A stretch of 64,000 bases of DNA from Parabacteroides sp. (GCA_017937385.1 JAGBDR010000004.1:1-64000); one strand, 5' to 3'; counted from the stretch's first letter, positions 52,031 through 63,700 are shown. Notes: generated from the sequence alone by a model not told the origin. Translations and numbers: made by a program.

Positions 52031-52117
52031 TTACAATGCCTATTCTAAGGTTGTTTGGATGCCCATTGTAAGGTGGTTTGAATAGGCATTGTAACAACCT
52101 TATAATGGGCATTCTTA
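52031..52117. repeat. Dispersed inverted-repeat element, copy B
   Basis: Related to copy A at 12605: both start TTACAATGCCTAT and end CATTCTTA, with the same order of inner words. TACAATGCCTATTC and GAATAGGCATTGTA inside it are exact reverse complements. It lies between two divergent genes rather than at a convergent end. Confidence 0.8.
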
Positions 52118-52194
52118 GCTTTTACCCGTTGGGGATGGAGAGAGAAAATTGAAAAGAAAAAAACGTAATGCTCTTTCCGAGTAGAACTTTTTTG

Positions 52195-52202
52195 TACTTT
52201 TG
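52195..52202 (+). promoter_or_regulatory. -7 box (TACTTTTG) before the ABC-F gene
   Basis: TACTTTTG matches TAnnTTTG. It is 206 bases before the ABC-F ATG, which implies a long leader that includes the repeat at 52285. Confidence 0.45.
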
Positions 52203-52284
52203 CGCCCAGAAATTATATACATACTCCGATGAAAATATCTAAATAAGCCGGTATCCCTCATATTCATGCAGTGTCATAGTCGAC

Positions 52285-52312
52285 ACAATTGTCCATTGTC
52301 CATTGTCAATTT
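52285..52312. repeat. AATTGTC/CATTGTC repeat, intergenic copy
   Basis: ACAATTGTCCATTGTCCATT followed by GTCAATTT is the same unit as in carA and carB, here outside a gene in the ABC-F leader. Confidence 0.8.
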
Positions 52313-52407
52313 ATAAGTCTCCGGCTTTCCCCTTTTTCTGTGCCATCCTGCGGTACGTTTGTGATCATCCTTTTTTAGTTTGTAATCTTTTTAATCCAAA
52401 GAGAATC

Positions 52408-54027
52408 ATGAGTTGTATATCCATACATCAACTATGTTATGTTCATGCCGACCAGGAACCGCTTTTTCAGAACATAGACTTGACTGTCCATAAAGGACAG
52501 CGGCTTGCGCTGGTCGGCAATAACGGTACGGGCAAATCGACTTTGCTGCGTATCGTGGAAGGAAGCCTGAAGCCCTCTTCGGGAGAGGTGGTTTGTTCTT
52601 CACATCCTTATTCCGTTCCGCAACATTTCGGGCAGTTCGACAACCTGACCGTAGCGGAAGCCCTGCGGGTCGCCGACCGGCTTCATGCGCTCCATGCCAT
52701 TCTTGCGGGCGACGCTTCGGCGGAAAACTTCACCTGTCTGAACGACGACTGGAATGTGGAGGAACGTTGCCTTTCGGCACTCGCTTTCTGGGATTTGGCG
52801 CATCTGCCATTGTCCCGGCCGATGCACTCGTTGAGCGGCGGGGAAAAGACCCGGGTGTTCCTTGCCGGTATTCAGGTCCATTCGCCGGATATTGTTCTGA
52901 TGGACGAACCGACCAATCATCTGGATGTCTCCGGCAGGGAAAAACTGTATGAGTGGGTCCGGACCTGCCGTTCGACCCTGTTGGTTGTCAGCCATGACCG
53001 GACTTTGTTGAATTTGTTGTCCTGTATCTGTGAACTGGAGAGAAAGACGCTGACGCTTTATGGTGGTAACTATGATTTCTATAAGGAACAGAAAACGTTG
53101 GCGTTGAATGCCTTGCAAAACCGGTTGGAAGAGAAGGAAAAAGAATTGCGTCAGGCGCGTAAAGTGGCTCGTGAAGTCATGGAGCGGAAGAATAAGTTGA
53201 ATGCCCGTAGTGAGAAGTCCGTTTTCAAGAAAGGCATTTCGCGTATGGCGGTAAATACCTTGAGAGACAAAGCCGAGAAAAGCACGGTCCGGTTGGGCGA
53301 TGTCCATGAAGAGAAAATGGCGTCTTTACAAAACTCAATAGCCGGACTCCAGGAGGCGATACCCGATCAGCGGGTACTTCAGACCGATTTTGCCTCTTCC
53401 GGCCTGCATACCGGTAAGATTTTGATAACGGCGGAACAGGTTAATTTCGGTTATGCCTCCGCTTGTCTGTGGCGGTCTCCGTTGGATATCCAGGTCAGGA
53501 GCGGAGACCGTATTCATATTACCGGCCGTAACGGGAGCGGGAAAACGACTTTGGTCAAACTCCTGTTAGGCGAGTTGGAGCCGACTTCCGGAACGATTGT
53601 GCGGGCCGGTTTCAGTTCCCTCTACATCGACCAGGCGTGTTCCGTGATCGATCCCCGGCTGACTGTATTCGAACAGGCGGAACGTTTCAATACCGGAAAC
53701 TGGGCGGAACATGAACTGAAATCCATTCTCAACCGCTATCTGTTCCCTTACGCGACCTGGGATAAACGCTGTGCCTGCCTGAGCGGAGGCGAGAAGATCC
53801 GTTTGCTGTTCGGTTGCCTGATGATCGGGAATCGTGCGCCGGACCTGTTTATTTTGGATGAACCGACGAACAATCTGGACATCCGGAGTGTTGAAATAAT
53901 AACAACGGCTATAAAGAGTTATAGAGGAACGGTGTTACTGATCTCACACGATCAATCTTTTGTGAAAGAAATAAAAATAAACCGTTCCCTTGAACTTCTT
54001 GATGCCGGTCCTGTTATTAAGATATAG
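52408..54027 (+). CDS. ABC-F family ATPase
   Basis: 539 residues from ATG 52408. Two ATP-binding cassettes without membrane segments: Walker A GNNGTGKST and signature LSGGEKTRVFLAG in the first half; GRNGSGKTT and LSGGEKIRLLFGC in the second; Walker B LMDEPTNHLD and ILDEPTNNLD. A charged linker (about 235-310) joins them. ABC-F proteins bind the ribosomal E site and act in translation control or antibiotic resistance; the subtype cannot be named here. The frame to the left of 52408 runs into the repeat and is not used. The stop overlaps the first base of a repeated RNA-like element. Confidence 0.92.
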   Translation: MSCISIHQLCYVHADQEPLFQNIDLTVHKGQRLALVGNNGTGKSTLLRIVEGSLKPSSGEVVCSSHPYSVPQHFGQFDNLTVAEALRVADRLHALHAILAGDASAENFTCLNDDWNVEERCLSALAFWDLAHLPLSRPMHSLSGGEKTRVFLAGIQVHSPDIVLMDEPTNHLDVSGREKLYEWVRTCRSTLLVVSHDRTLLNLLSCICELERKTLTLYGGNYDFYKEQKTLALNALQNRLEEKEKELRQARKVAREVMERKNKLNARSEKSVFKKGISRMAVNTLRDKAEKSTVRLGDVHEEKMASLQNSIAGLQEAIPDQRVLQTDFASSGLHTGKILITAEQVNFGYASACLWRSPLDIQVRSGDRIHITGRNGSGKTTLVKLLLGELEPTSGTIVRAGFSSLYIDQACSVIDPRLTVFEQAERFNTGNWAEHELKSILNRYLFPYATWDKRCACLSGGEKIRLLFGCLMIGNRAPDLFILDEPTNNLDIRSVEIITTAIKSYRGTVLLISHDQSFVKEIKINRSLELLDAGPVIKI

Positions 54028-54104
54028 TGTTTTTCATGGTATTAGAATTAAGTTAGATTAGGTTATCCGTCCAGTTCGCGAGAATAGGGCGGTTTTCTTT
54101 TTTT
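54027..54104 (+). ncRNA. Repeated RNA-like element, copy 2, with terminator
   Basis: GTGTTTTTCATGGTATTAGA (54027-54046) is identical to the start of the element at 40866. It ends in an intrinsic terminator: CCGTCC (54067-54072), GGGCGG (54087-54092) and a T-rich tail. Here it directly follows the ABC-F stop and has no own -7 box, so it may be a 3'-end RNA or simply the ABC-F terminator. Confidence 0.5.
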
Positions 54105-54106
54105 GT

Positions 54107-57100
54107 TTATTCGAATATTTCCCGAAGTTCCGTATTGCTCAATTTCCCGATCCAGCTTTCTCCGTTGGCAACGGTCATGTCTGCCAAATGCTTTTTGCTC
54201 CGGATCATTTCGTCGATGCGCTCTTCAAACGTATCTTTGGTGATGAACCTGTGTACCACCACTTTCCGGTGTTGCCCGATCCGGTAAGCCCGGTCGGTGG
54301 CTTGCGCTTCGACAGCCGGGTTCCACCAGAGGTCGTAATGGATGACGTGTGTCGCCGCTGTCAAGTTTAGCCCGGTTCCGGCCGCCTTCAACGACAGGAT
54401 AAAGACCTTGTCGGACGGATTGTTTTGGAAACGGTCGACCATCATCTGGCGTTCTTTCACGCTGCATCCGCCGTGATAGAACATCGGACGGTTACCGGTA
54501 CGTTCTTCCACGAACCGTGCAAGAATATTGCCCATTTCCTTGAATTGGGTGAACACCAGGACCTTCTCGCGGTTATCCACGATACTTTCTATACGGTCGA
54601 GCAGCATTTCCGCTTTACCGGAAAGTTCGCTTCGGAAGTCTCCGTTCTTCAGGAACTGGGCGGGATGGTTGCAGATCTGTTTCAAAGCAAGGATCATTTG
54701 CAAGATCAGCCCTTGGCGTTTGAAAAGCGATTCGTGGTTGGTGGTATCCATCTCTTCGATCTCTTTCATGGCAACTTCCAATGTTTGCGAATAGAGGGCG
54801 GCTTGCTCGCTTTTCAGTGCGGTGTAGTCGTTCTGTTCGATTTTGTCAGGCAGGTCGTCGATGATGCTCTTGTCCGATTTCATGCGGCGCATCATGAACG
54901 GGGCCGTTATTTTCCGGAAATGTTCCGCGCTGCTTATGTCGTTGAAGTATTGTATCGGAGTGGCATATTTTTCTTTGAAGGTCTTCAAGGTGTCCAAATA
55001 GCCTTTGTTGGCAAATTCCATGATGCTCCAGAATTCCGTCAACCGGTTTTCTACCGGCGTGCCGCTCAGGGCGATGTGCACGTCCGCCGGGATGCTACGT
55101 GCGGCTTTGCTCTGTGCCGTGTCGTAGTTCTTGATATTTTGCGCTTCGTCGATGAACATGGCGGCCCATGCCTTCTTTTTCAGTTTGGCGTTGTCCGAAC
55201 GCAATATGCCGTAGGTAGTCAATAGGATGTCATGTCCGAACTGTTTCAAGTCCCGGTTACTGCCGTGATAGACGAACAGGGTGAGCGAAGGGGCGAAGCG
55301 GGATATTTCCGATTGCCAGTTTATTAATAGCCCGGTCGGAACTATGATCAAGATTTGTTTGTCTTGCAATTTCCCTTCTTCTTTCAATTTGAGGATCAGG
55401 GTGATGGATTGTAAGGTCTTTCCCAATCCCATATCGTCGGCCAAGATGGAACCGAACCCGATCCGCATGTTCCGGTACATCCAGGCGAATCCCCGCTCTT
55501 GATAGGGGCGCAGGGTCGCGTTCAGTTGTTTGGGAAGTGGGACGGCATTTTCTTTTCTCAGTTCGTCGATCAGTTGTCTTATTTCGTCCGACATCTGGAT
55601 GGGAGCGCCCTCATATTCTTCTGTCAAAGCGGCCTGTAGCAGTTGGGTAGGAGAGAGCTTGTCCATTTGCTCAAAGGACTTGCGCAGTTTATCCAACGTT
55701 TCCGCATCGGTGTAGATGTAGCTTTGTTTGAACTTGAGCAGTTCGTCTGCATTTTTCTGGAGTTTCATAAACTCTTGCATCGGGATGGAAACATCTCCCA
55801 AAGCCACTTCCCAGTCGAAGGTGAAAAGGTCGGAAAGGCAGAGGAAGCCCTTTTCTGAACCGGAATTCCGTTTCAGGCTGATCGAAGCCTTCGGGCGGAT
55901 CAGGTTTTGCAGGGCTTTGGGCATGAAAACCTTCGCGTCCAGTATGCGGATGGTCGGGATGATTTGCAATAAGAAGGGCACGAAACTGCGGTTGGTATAG
56001 TGGATGGGAGCCGAGGCTCCGGAATGGATATACGGTCCGATCTCTTTGACCATCGAACTGATCAAATTGAGGCTATGGATGATCTGGAAACGTTCGTTCT
56101 CGTAGCATTCCGATGTCAGGATCTCTTGCAGGGATATGGCAGGTTTCCCCTTTTCCCGTTTGTCTTCAATACCGATATGCAGGTCAAAACCTTCCTTTTT
56201 GTTTTCGTCGATACTGAATACCGGCCGGTAGTCGGTTTCGTTGAATGAATAAAGGGTCGTCCATGCCTTGATATTTCCGGGAATCTCTTTTTCTCCCACT
56301 TCGTTGAATGGATAATGCAGGGATTTGAAGAAAAAGGGAATGAACAACGGGCTTTTAGCATGGCTTCCGGACAAGTTGTAGAAAAGTTTCCCTAAAAAGA
56401 AGGAAATCAGCCAATCGACCGGCAAAGCGACCGGTTTCTCGAGTTTTCTTCCTCGAGGCAAGGCGGTAAGCAGGTTGCCGGGTATCAATTGCTCCAACTC
56501 GGCCACAAGAACTTGAATCCGTGGATCGGCGTATGCCGGTATCCAGCGGACCAGATAATCACCTCCGGACAGGCGGACAATTTGGGGAGCGACCATCCCT
56601 TTGGCTGCCAGATGGAGCGCGAACAGCAAGGTTTGGTGCAAGGCGATTACGCTCGGACGGTAGTCCGGTAGAAAATCCGGATTGATCCGGAGCAAGGCGG
56701 CAGGAAGATTCTCTTCGTTGAAACAGGGTGCATCGAGGTCGGGAGTTCCGTAGGAGATGTTCCTGACAGACCATTCCCACGATTCATTGAAACTGACAGA
56801 TAAGTCTGTATCGGTCCGAGGTACAGACGATGAGAGTACGGAATTGGGGAAAAGATCGTTGATTGCCGATTTGCCGGAAAAGAAAGCGAGAACCTTTTTC
56901 CGGATTTTCCGGAGTCCGTTTGTATAATGTTCCTTGAAATCCGGTGAGAAGGACGGGTTTTCGGGGAAGAGTATCAAGAGCGGCTCCATGCTGTCCGGCA
57001 CTCGCGAATAGTCGATTTTCCGGAAAGGAGGTTTTGCATTTGGAAGCTCTTTCGGGGAGAGGAATCGGATCTGCTCTTTTATTTCAGGAACTTGTACCTC

Positions 57101-57634
57101 TTGTTGCATGTCGTTTATGGCTATTCCCCGTTTTTGGAGTTCGCCAAGCAGATCGATGCCGTGCATTTCAAACACGATGAACGGATTGTTATCGATTTCC
57201 CGACTGAACATATAGATTGTGGCGGCCAAATGTTTGCATGGAACTGCCCAGTCCGGGCAGCTGCAATTCATCTTCAAGTCGTCCCATTGTTGCGGGAAAA
57301 TCTGTAATCCGCATTTTTTGGCGATTGTCAATATTTCGGGATCCAGTTCCCGTTTCAACAAATTGGAGATGATTCCCGGATATTTCATCAGTTGATTCAT
57401 TAATAAATTGATCTCCTTTTGTGTGAATGTCGGGACGGCTATTTTGACAGAATAGGGTTTAGGACGGCTGCCTGCCACTTTTGCAGAAATTAGGTTACCA
57501 TTCAATTCCACACTTTCCACCGCTCCTTTACGGGCATAAGCCGCCCCTCGCGGGATACGGTTTGCATAGTCAATATGATCGAGCGATTTCAGCCATTCTG
57601 CTCCCCACCAAGTAAATCCGAATTTTTGTGCCAT
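54107..57634 (-). CDS. SNF2 family helicase with SWIM zinc finger
   Basis: 1,175 residues. A SWIM zinc finger (CSCPDWAVPCKH near 123-136) is followed by a long middle region and a C-terminal Snf2 motor: ILADDMGLGKT near 735, FIDEAQNIKN, ALSGTPVENR, ALKQICNHPAQF and the last motif DLWWNPAVEAQATDRAYRIGQ. It is a DNA-dependent ATPase that moves along duplex DNA and is widespread in Bacteroidetes, with no firmly known role. It converges with the ABC-F gene. It is a single gene and separate from the SNF2 operon to its right. The 259-base gap to 57893 holds nothing I can identify. Confidence 0.92.
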   Translation of the reverse strand: MAQKFGFTWWGAEWLKSLDHIDYANRIPRGAAYARKGAVESVELNGNLISAKVAGSRPKPYSVKIAVPTFTQKEINLLMNQLMKYPGIISNLLKRELDPEILTIAKKCGLQIFPQQWDDLKMNCSCPDWAVPCKHLAATIYMFSREIDNNPFIVFEMHGIDLLGELQKRGIAINDMQQEVQVPEIKEQIRFLSPKELPNAKPPFRKIDYSRVPDSMEPLLILFPENPSFSPDFKEHYTNGLRKIRKKVLAFFSGKSAINDLFPNSVLSSSVPRTDTDLSVSFNESWEWSVRNISYGTPDLDAPCFNEENLPAALLRINPDFLPDYRPSVIALHQTLLFALHLAAKGMVAPQIVRLSGGDYLVRWIPAYADPRIQVLVAELEQLIPGNLLTALPRGRKLEKPVALPVDWLISFFLGKLFYNLSGSHAKSPLFIPFFFKSLHYPFNEVGEKEIPGNIKAWTTLYSFNETDYRPVFSIDENKKEGFDLHIGIEDKREKGKPAISLQEILTSECYENERFQIIHSLNLISSMVKEIGPYIHSGASAPIHYTNRSFVPFLLQIIPTIRILDAKVFMPKALQNLIRPKASISLKRNSGSEKGFLCLSDLFTFDWEVALGDVSIPMQEFMKLQKNADELLKFKQSYIYTDAETLDKLRKSFEQMDKLSPTQLLQAALTEEYEGAPIQMSDEIRQLIDELRKENAVPLPKQLNATLRPYQERGFAWMYRNMRIGFGSILADDMGLGKTLQSITLILKLKEEGKLQDKQILIIVPTGLLINWQSEISRFAPSLTLFVYHGSNRDLKQFGHDILLTTYGILRSDNAKLKKKAWAAMFIDEAQNIKNYDTAQSKAARSIPADVHIALSGTPVENRLTEFWSIMEFANKGYLDTLKTFKEKYATPIQYFNDISSAEHFRKITAPFMMRRMKSDKSIIDDLPDKIEQNDYTALKSEQAALYSQTLEVAMKEIEEMDTTNHESLFKRQGLILQMILALKQICNHPAQFLKNGDFRSELSGKAEMLLDRIESIVDNREKVLVFTQFKEMGNILARFVEERTGNRPMFYHGGCSVKERQMMVDRFQNNPSDKVFILSLKAAGTGLNLTAATHVIHYDLWWNPAVEAQATDRAYRIGQHRKVVVHRFITKDTFEERIDEMIRSKKHLADMTVANGESWIGKLSNTELREIFE

Positions 57635-57893
57635 TTATCGTATTGTTTGAATGGAAACAAATGTATGAATTTTTTTGATTCCGGGTTGTTTTTTCGGGAG
57701 ATGTTTGTATTGTTCGTTTTCGATAATCATAATTCGTGGTGGTTGATTTCTATTATAGATATCAACTTTTTCTGGTACGAAACTTGTTGGTCATCGTTTC
57801 CTTGGTAACAATCCATATACCGTCATCCTGAAAATCTGGACAAGGGTTAGAGAGATTGAGTTCATTTATCTCAGCAGCAATGAAGAGGAATCA

Positions 57894-60728
57894 TCACATA
57901 ATATGCCATTTGAATCTGAACATAACTTTAGAATGAATTACATTTTTCATCTCACTCTGTAGTTTTTCTGTCATCTTGTCTACCTTGTCATGGTATTCGT
58001 CTTCCATGGCATACATTTGAACTCTTTTATGACTGAGGAGTCTGGATATTTGATTTTCTTCTTTTTTTAATTGTAACTTGATAGTTGCGTTATGCTCTTT
58101 TCTTATTTGGCGACGGAGAGCATCGTGTTCTCTACTCAATTCCATCACCTCCTTTTGTGACGGAACAAGTTGGTCGTCAGCCCACATTTCATATTTATTG
58201 ATTTCGTAATCAACATACTGATTGGTCCTCTCTTCTATTATCTGTTGGTTTTCCAATAGTTGTTTTTCATATTCTGCTTTAAATAAATCATCAGCGACAT
58301 CAAGATTAGTTTCCGTTTCATTAACACATTCTATTTCCAAAAGTTTAAAGACGAATTCCTTTGGAAGTCTTTCCCCTTTGTTTGTTTTGGCACAACCAAT
58401 GAGATATTCTTCGGAATCATATTTATTCGAAGACGAAACCCTATAAACACAGGCTATGCCACTTTCCCCCTTATATTGTTCTACTAAGGCAGACCTGAAT
58501 GGATAAGAATCCAGATCGAAGACCAATTTATAGTCCGATATATTTGTACTTATCGCCTTATTTATAATGTATTGTCCCAACGGATGCCCGTATCTCAGTT
58601 GAACGTATTTATCAGACTCTCTGTTCAAGATGTATGTTCCTGCAGGAATATCTTCGGCCAAAGATTTGTCGAGGGTGAAGATATGCTGTGTTTTATCCAC
58701 ATTTGATATGTCCTTTTTTAATACATTTATAGCAATTTTCCACAGATGTCTATTATATGAATCCATGCGCTCGGCATCCTCGTACTGGCGCATACGAAGT
58801 TTGTTGACTACCTCTTCATCAAAGTTTTCTAATAATGACTTCCTTGTAGATTCAATTCTCTCCTTTATGATTGATTCCAACTCTTTTTGCAAGTCATCAA
58901 AGGCTGCGGCTATTTCTCGTTCTGTTCGACAGGTATTGTATATAGTGTTCAGTTTGCGCTCAAAGTCAACACCAGAGTCCATCGAACCAAGGACCTCATC
59001 ACTTGCTCCAAACACTCCATCAAACAGAGAAAATTTGTCTCGGAGTAATTTATACACACGACAATCAGCGTAATTTGCTTGATTAACAAAGTTGACTACA
59101 ACCACATCATTTTTTTGGCCATATCGATGGCAACGCCCTATGCGTTGTTCTATGCGTTGAGGATTCCATGGCATGTCGTAATTGACCACCAATGAGCAAA
59201 ACTGAAGGTTTATACCCTCGGCACCAGCTTCGGTGGCAATCATTATCTCTGCCTTGTCACGGAAGGTATCTACTAATGCCTGTTTTTTGTCAATGACAGT
59301 ATTTCCTGAAATTCTGTTCGTTCCCTCATATTGCATAAGCCATAGACGATAGATATTTTTGGCTTCTGCGGAATCATTGGTGCCATTGAAACAAATCACC
59401 TTATCTTTATATCCATTATCCGATAAGAATTTTAATAGATATTCTTGAGTTCTGCGGCTTTCGGTAAATATCAAAGCTTTATTTTGTCCACCAAGAGTCT
59501 TAATCTTTTCGAATGATACATCAAGCGCTTTCAATAGTTCCAGAGCCTTTGTCTCATCTCCTATTGCACGTGCCATCTTTATATATTTCTTCAGTTCTTC
59601 AATCTCACTATCCAGACTTTCGAATGAATAGTTTCCTGATAGCGAATTGTCGTTATAAATGTTATACTCATCATTGTCGCCCTCAAAATCATCAGATATA
59701 CAAGATAATGCGGAAATCATCTCTCCTGTTGTCTTATACTCTTCCAAACGGTTGATGAAACGCTCCAATGTATAGGCAAGGGCGTATGACGAAGAAGCCA
59801 TGATTTTCCTTACCAGAAGAGACAGTAGCGGACGTTGTTTTTTGGGTATTCCATATGTTCCTTCGCGCATCAGATAATTACCAATGTATTCATATAACTT
59901 AATCTCAGCTTCCGAGGGATAATACTCCTGCACGAAAGCAGTTCTTTTTGTGAAGTTCACATACTCCTCAACCTGTTTTCTTAGCGTACGGTGGATTATA
60001 TGAGAAATTCGTCCCTTCAGTTCCCCGTATTTAGCAGCATCACGTGTCGTAACAGCATTATATTGTTCGGCAAATGTGTCCAATCCTGAGAAGAATTGAG
60101 GGTCAATGATACTTATCAGTCCGTAAAGCTCTTTCAGGTTGTTCTGTAATGGTGTTGCAGTCAGCAATACTTTCTTGTAGTTCTGAAATGCATTACGGAG
60201 CGTATTTGCCATCACATTGCCTTTCTTATAAACATTCCTCAATTTATGAGCCTCATCAAAGACGATCAAGTCCCATGCCTTTTTTTTTAGGGAATCCGCA
60301 TTAGCTACTGCAAAGTTATATGAACATATAAATATCAGGCTCTTACCCTTGATGTTTTGTCTTTTTGCATCATCCAAAGAGTTGCTGTCCAAAATGAATG
60401 AGGGGAGATAAAACTTCTCCATCAATTCAATGTTCCATTGATTGCGCAAAGATGCTGGCACAACAATAAGAATTTTTTTCCTGTTCTCCGCCCACAGTTC
60501 TGAGAGTATAATACCCGCCTCAATGGTTTTACCCAGTCCCACTTCGTCCGCCAGAATAGCCCCTTTGCTCAGAGGCGATTTAAAGGCGAACAATGCTGCT
60601 TCCACCTGATGTGGGTTGAGATCAACTCTGGCTTCCGAAAGAACACCCGTAAAACGACTGTCATCACTTACGGATTTCTTGTGAGAAATATCCCAAGCGT
60701 AATATAGTTGTTGAATCTGTGATAACAT
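57894..60728 (-). CDS. SNF2-type helicase, RapA/DrmD-like, putative defence protein
   Basis: 944 residues. Superfamily 2 motor: ADEVGLGKTIEAG near 63, VFDEAHKLRN near 158, LLTATPLQNN near 190, and EAGAEGINLQF with PWNPQRIEQRIGRCHRYGQ near 530-560. The last 150 residues form a long charged coiled coil. The layout is like RapA and the DrmD helicase of DISARM rather than the SWIM-SNF2 protein next door. It starts 4 bases after the stop of a giant protein with a nuclease-like C-terminus, so the two are translated from one message and probably act together on DNA. No methyltransferase or other DISARM gene is seen in the window. Confidence 0.85.
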   Translation of the reverse strand: MLSQIQQLYYAWDISHKKSVSDDSRFTGVLSEARVDLNPHQVEAALFAFKSPLSKGAILADEVGLGKTIEAGIILSELWAENRKKILIVVPASLRNQWNIELMEKFYLPSFILDSNSLDDAKRQNIKGKSLIFICSYNFAVANADSLKKKAWDLIVFDEAHKLRNVYKKGNVMANTLRNAFQNYKKVLLTATPLQNNLKELYGLISIIDPQFFSGLDTFAEQYNAVTTRDAAKYGELKGRISHIIHRTLRKQVEEYVNFTKRTAFVQEYYPSEAEIKLYEYIGNYLMREGTYGIPKKQRPLLSLLVRKIMASSSYALAYTLERFINRLEEYKTTGEMISALSCISDDFEGDNDEYNIYNDNSLSGNYSFESLDSEIEELKKYIKMARAIGDETKALELLKALDVSFEKIKTLGGQNKALIFTESRRTQEYLLKFLSDNGYKDKVICFNGTNDSAEAKNIYRLWLMQYEGTNRISGNTVIDKKQALVDTFRDKAEIMIATEAGAEGINLQFCSLVVNYDMPWNPQRIEQRIGRCHRYGQKNDVVVVNFVNQANYADCRVYKLLRDKFSLFDGVFGASDEVLGSMDSGVDFERKLNTIYNTCRTEREIAAAFDDLQKELESIIKERIESTRKSLLENFDEEVVNKLRMRQYEDAERMDSYNRHLWKIAINVLKKDISNVDKTQHIFTLDKSLAEDIPAGTYILNRESDKYVQLRYGHPLGQYIINKAISTNISDYKLVFDLDSYPFRSALVEQYKGESGIACVYRVSSSNKYDSEEYLIGCAKTNKGERLPKEFVFKLLEIECVNETETNLDVADDLFKAEYEKQLLENQQIIEERTNQYVDYEINKYEMWADDQLVPSQKEVMELSREHDALRRQIRKEHNATIKLQLKKEENQISRLLSHKRVQMYAMEDEYHDKVDKMTEKLQSEMKNVIHSKVMFRFKWHIM

Positions 60729-60732
60729 ATTC

Positions 60733-63700
60733 TTATTGATTTTGCTTCTGTTCTATTCTGATAGCATATTCAGGAGAGAGAGCATCGAACTCTTCGATTT
60801 TTGCTCCTTTCCAGTATTTTTTTGATACATCTTCACAACGTTTCCTTAAATGTGGATTCTCCATAGGATTTGCATCCTTACCATAAGTGTCGCGCAATTC
60901 CTCGTATGACTGTTTAAGATTAAGATCAACCAGAGAGATGCGGACAATATGGTACTTAGAATCCGGATGCTTCTGCATGAAGACGTTTTGTGAACAATGC
61001 AAATAGAATGGTGCCGTGCCATCTTTCAAACTGTAGAGCGTTGTCTTAACATCGACAAAAATCTTCTCTGCCTTTATTTCAAAATCATATTCTCCTACAC
61101 CTTCGAGAGCAGCATGGATGAAATCCTTGTCTTTCACAAGTTTCTTGTTTTCCAAATAATGGCTATAGATAAGTTCGCCGATAAAGCCAATGGTTTGCCT
61201 TACCTGAGATCCTTTCTCTTCTTCGGCTTCGGCTTCAGCTTCAGTCAAGTCATCCATCATCTGCAGAATCTTGTCTTTCTTCTCTGCAAGTCTCTCAATG
61301 TCCTCCTTGTCAAGACCTTCAATCAGTTCCTTTATAGACTTTGCCATTTCATTGAGCTTATCAAGTTCGTCACCATTCATTTGCTTGGTGATATTGTTGA
61401 CTTGCTCTATATTTTCGGCAGTTTCAGTTGAAATCTTGTTAATTGCCTCTTGCGCTTGTTCTTCAGTGAGCGAACTATTGGTGAGGTCAATGTTTGACTT
61501 CCCATTTTCTTCATTATCACCATTTGTTCCTTGTTGCAAAAGTTCCCATTGATCAACATATAAAGACTGCAGAGCAATGAACGGTTGTTGGAAGAAGTCC
61601 ATGCTACTAATATGCTTTGCAATAGTTCTCATCAAACTAAGACCGTCTTTATTGGGCTGTTGAACAATAACTCTTTTTCCTGGCTCATATCCAAATTCGC
61701 TATCATGCATCTTATCTGCAAATATACTTGTATTTGATGACATGATATTGAATTTCATCATAATAGGCCTTTCAGATGTATGTATTGTGATTCCTTTAGA
61801 TTCATCAGACTTCTTCCATAACTGGTAAACCGGGTCATCATGTTCAGGAAAATCTTTAATGTCTACCGATGTTTGTAAATTCCAACGAGGATTTTTCTTA
61901 AACCCATGGTTGAAAAGTAACTCCTTATCACCATAGAGGTAGACAATGCTGTCCTTAATGAACTTTGCCAACTTCTTGCTACCATTAAGTCTTTCCTGAA
62001 ACTGAGATCCAGCCCAGGCATACCATGAAAGGAAAGAACCACCATCCTGATATCTTTCCAACATAAAAATTGGTTTCGGTATTGCAAATTCATTCTCTAC
62101 AGGAGCTACGTTACCTGTATATCTAAGGAATGGCATAACCACATACTCCGATGGCAATTTTTCAATTATTGCCATCATAGTATAGTACCTCTCAGACATA
62201 TATGTATAGTTAAGCTTCTTCTCTATAGCCCAGTTTATTGTATTATCAATATCTCCCTTGTGAACTACATCAGCAAAACATACCACATCGCTATATGCTT
62301 CATTATCAAGTAATGCTTGACGTACAGCAATGTATGGATTGGATGATGTTATGAGTCTTGTAAACAAATGCAAGGAACTTGGATTGTTGTCAATCCATTT
62401 TTGTATTACATCAGGCAAAAATTCACTTTCAAGAAGTATCTCATGTTTAGCGTACACTTGTTTATCAAAATCAACATCTTCCATCTTGAAATGATTATCA
62501 AAACCTTCAAAGTTGTTTTTCAAGATCATATCAAGTGCATCTGTAAGGCTTTCGTCTTCGGTTATTTCAAGGTCATCACAATTTGTATTGTTTGCTATAG
62601 CATAGTCTATACAGAATCTAAGTTGTTCAATAGAAAGATAATGGGTACTGAGTTCTTCGAAAAGAACCTGTGTATCGACCTCATCTTCTTTTCCCTTATA
62701 ATAATGTTCCTTGAAATAATCTATTTCAGTTTGTGATGGAAGACATTTCAAGAAGGAATCTATCGTTTGATTATCTTTCTTATAGTCTTCATCTAAAACA
62801 TATACATCATATTCGTTCGCACCGACTTTTACAAATTGTTGAGTTATGGATGCTGGCAGTTCATTATCCTTATGGCGAATAAGTCCAAAAACCGTGTCAA
62901 TATACTCATTTTCGTCTGTGTTACGCTGCACGGCAAATTCTATAATCTGCCATTTCAAATCCTCCTTCTTGATTTCACTATCAATGTTGATATTGTTCAA
63001 TTTATTGAAGAACGATTCAACGACATTGGCATTAGCCTGTTTGACAAATGGGAAGAGTTTTATAGGATTGTTGAGACGTTCTATCGCTTTTAAAAGCATT
63101 GTCTCATTGGAGGCAAACCTATACTTGCCACTTTCTGTTTGCAATACCTCCTGTACATTGTTTGGAATACGATAGAAGTTTGCCGCGAGCAGTTCTGATT
63201 GTAATTCAGAAGAAACTGAATCAATATAATTATAACCACTCGAAGTCTTTGTTATGATATATTTGCCGGAATTCTCTTGTGTTCTATATAACTGCAAGTA
63301 TGCATCTGTAATTTTAATAAAAATACGCAAAAGTGTCTCATCTGCGGTCAGCGAATCATTGACGATATTGGCAGATTGAACAGTTTCCACACGGAATGGA
63401 GCCTCCATAAGCTCTTTGTGGTATTCGTATGGCAGTAACCTTAAATGCGATACTTTTTTAGCCAAATAATTGTATTCTTCTTCGGAAAGTCTTGAAACGT
63501 TATTTACGACTGCGCGTAACTGAGAAGTAGGCTTTCCATATTCATCTAGATACAATGTTAACTCCGTTTTATCGACATTACTCTGTGCATCTGTACCAAC
63601 AGCCTTATATACTGTCTTTATGTCAGAGATATACTTATGGGTGTTTTCTCCCCATTCTTCGTTGTTTTGAAGATTTTCCCAATGAGAAATAACCCATTGC

